This document shows, piece after piece, positions 63,372 through 64,000 of a stretch of 64,000 nt of DNA. Numbering within the stretch: position 1 is the first letter of the stretch; every line of letters starts with the position of its first letter. A program made the position numbers and the translations under genes. The notes beneath the pieces are model-generated. The model made no database searches. It saw only the letters and a list, made by a program, of their open reading frames with translations, and was not told the DNA's origin. Source of the DNA: Undaria pinnatifida (lineage: Eukaryota > Sar > Phaeophyceae > Laminariales > Alariaceae); contig JABAKD010000006.1 of the NCBI GenBank assembly GCA_012845835.1, forward strand, positions 3,420,506-3,484,505. Reading direction: 5' to 3'.

Positions 63372-64000
63372 CCCGCCGATAGCGCTAACGACACCGCTGC
63401 TGCTACAACCGCTACTGTTACCGCCGGTACCGACGCCGCACCTATCAACACCTCGTTCGTCACGTACATATGTTTTTTCGTTATTGAAGCTGACTGTTAG
63501 GTCGGTGGCTATGGCGTATATCTGGCGAAAGTATACGCAATCTGGGGTTCGAAACCCCCCATCGCCGCTCTTGCCTTTTTTCTTGTTTGACTGAAACCAT
63601 GCAATAATACATCATCGTTGCTACCTCCGCCTAATCAGCCCCTACCTGCCGCTAGAGCTACAGCCCCCGCTGCCGCCACCGCCGCGGTCACTGTTACCGC
63701 CGATACTGACACCGCCCCACCGTACTGCGTTCGTCACGTACAACTGTGTGGTCAATATTGTAGCCGACTGTTGGGTCGGTGGTGGTGGCGTATATTTAGC
63801 GAAAGTACAATCTGAGGTTCAAACCCCCCGTAGTCATTCTTGGCCTGTGTTCTTTTTCAACATAAATTACGCAAGTAGCTCGTCACCGTTACTACGCCCG
63901 CCAAAGCAGCGCCTACCTGCCGCTAGCGCTACCGCCCCCGCTGCCGCTAACGCCCCCGCCGCTGTTGCCGCCGATGCTGACACCGCGCCTATCCGTACCG
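63372..64000 (+). repeat. Tandem repeat, about 270-bp period, GC-triplet rich, running off the window
   Basis: Units start near 63372, 63642 and 63912 with CTGCCGCTAG(C/A)GCTA, then GCCGCC-type triplets, TTCGTCACGTACA, GACTGTT(A/G)GGTCGGTGG and the tRNA-like end. The third unit is cut by the window edge. Confidence 0.75.
63500..63570 (+). other. tRNA-like segment inside the 270-bp repeat
   Basis: CGGTGG (63502) can pair with CCATCG downstream. GCGTATA and TATACGC form a perfect 7-bp stem. GGGGTTCGAAACCCC is a typical T-arm and B-box, and a T-run follows. At about 62 nt there is no room for a D-arm, so it is not an ordinary tRNA. The second unit (about 63772-63830) keeps the T-arm with TTCAAA but loses the long stem. 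Confidence 0.3.

Overview
The window is eukaryotic nuclear DNA, most likely from a brown alga (Ectocarpus-like stramenopile). This assignment is an inference. It rests on intron-rich genes with 0.2-5 kb introns, about one TPR per exon in one gene, GC-balanced DNA crowded with tri- and pentanucleotide repeats, and LINE and Copia debris. No species marker was searched.

Layout: (1) 541-17672 (+) is the 3' part of a long coiled-coil protein gene. I joined 15 exons by hand and the reading phase closes at every junction (857 codons plus stop); the 5' end lies outside the window. (2) 17673-23128 is intergenic, with dispersed repeats and an exon-like sequence at 20521-20610. (3) 23129-40779 (-) is a complete-looking 12-exon gene for a kinesin-light-chain-type TPR protein (989 aa); again every phase closes. 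(4) 40780-44189 is intergenic. (5) 44190-57006 (-) is an SFT2-family Golgi/endosome membrane protein gene. Its introns hold a decayed Copia element (nested in an older repeat) and a 4.6 kb inverted satellite. (6) 57007-62340 is intergenic repeat debris. (7) 62341-63034 (+) is a two-exon gene for mitochondrial ribosomal protein mL41. (8) 63100-64000 holds repeats, including a 270-bp tandem array with a tRNA-like segment.

The genes are unrelated housekeeping or cytoskeletal loci, not a pathway or operon. The most striking shared feature is structural. At least six exons in three genes, plus the orphan exon, are flanked by decayed partial copies of themselves that carry one splice site. Acceptor-side copies always lie upstream and donor-side copies always lie downstream. 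This fits introns growing by tandem duplication across exon-intron borders. Other highlights are the head-to-head inverted satellite inside an SFT2 intron, a self-complementary AAGCTT/CCATGG satellite around an interstitial telomere block, and over-represented short palindromic motifs. All exon models are manual and lack transcript support.
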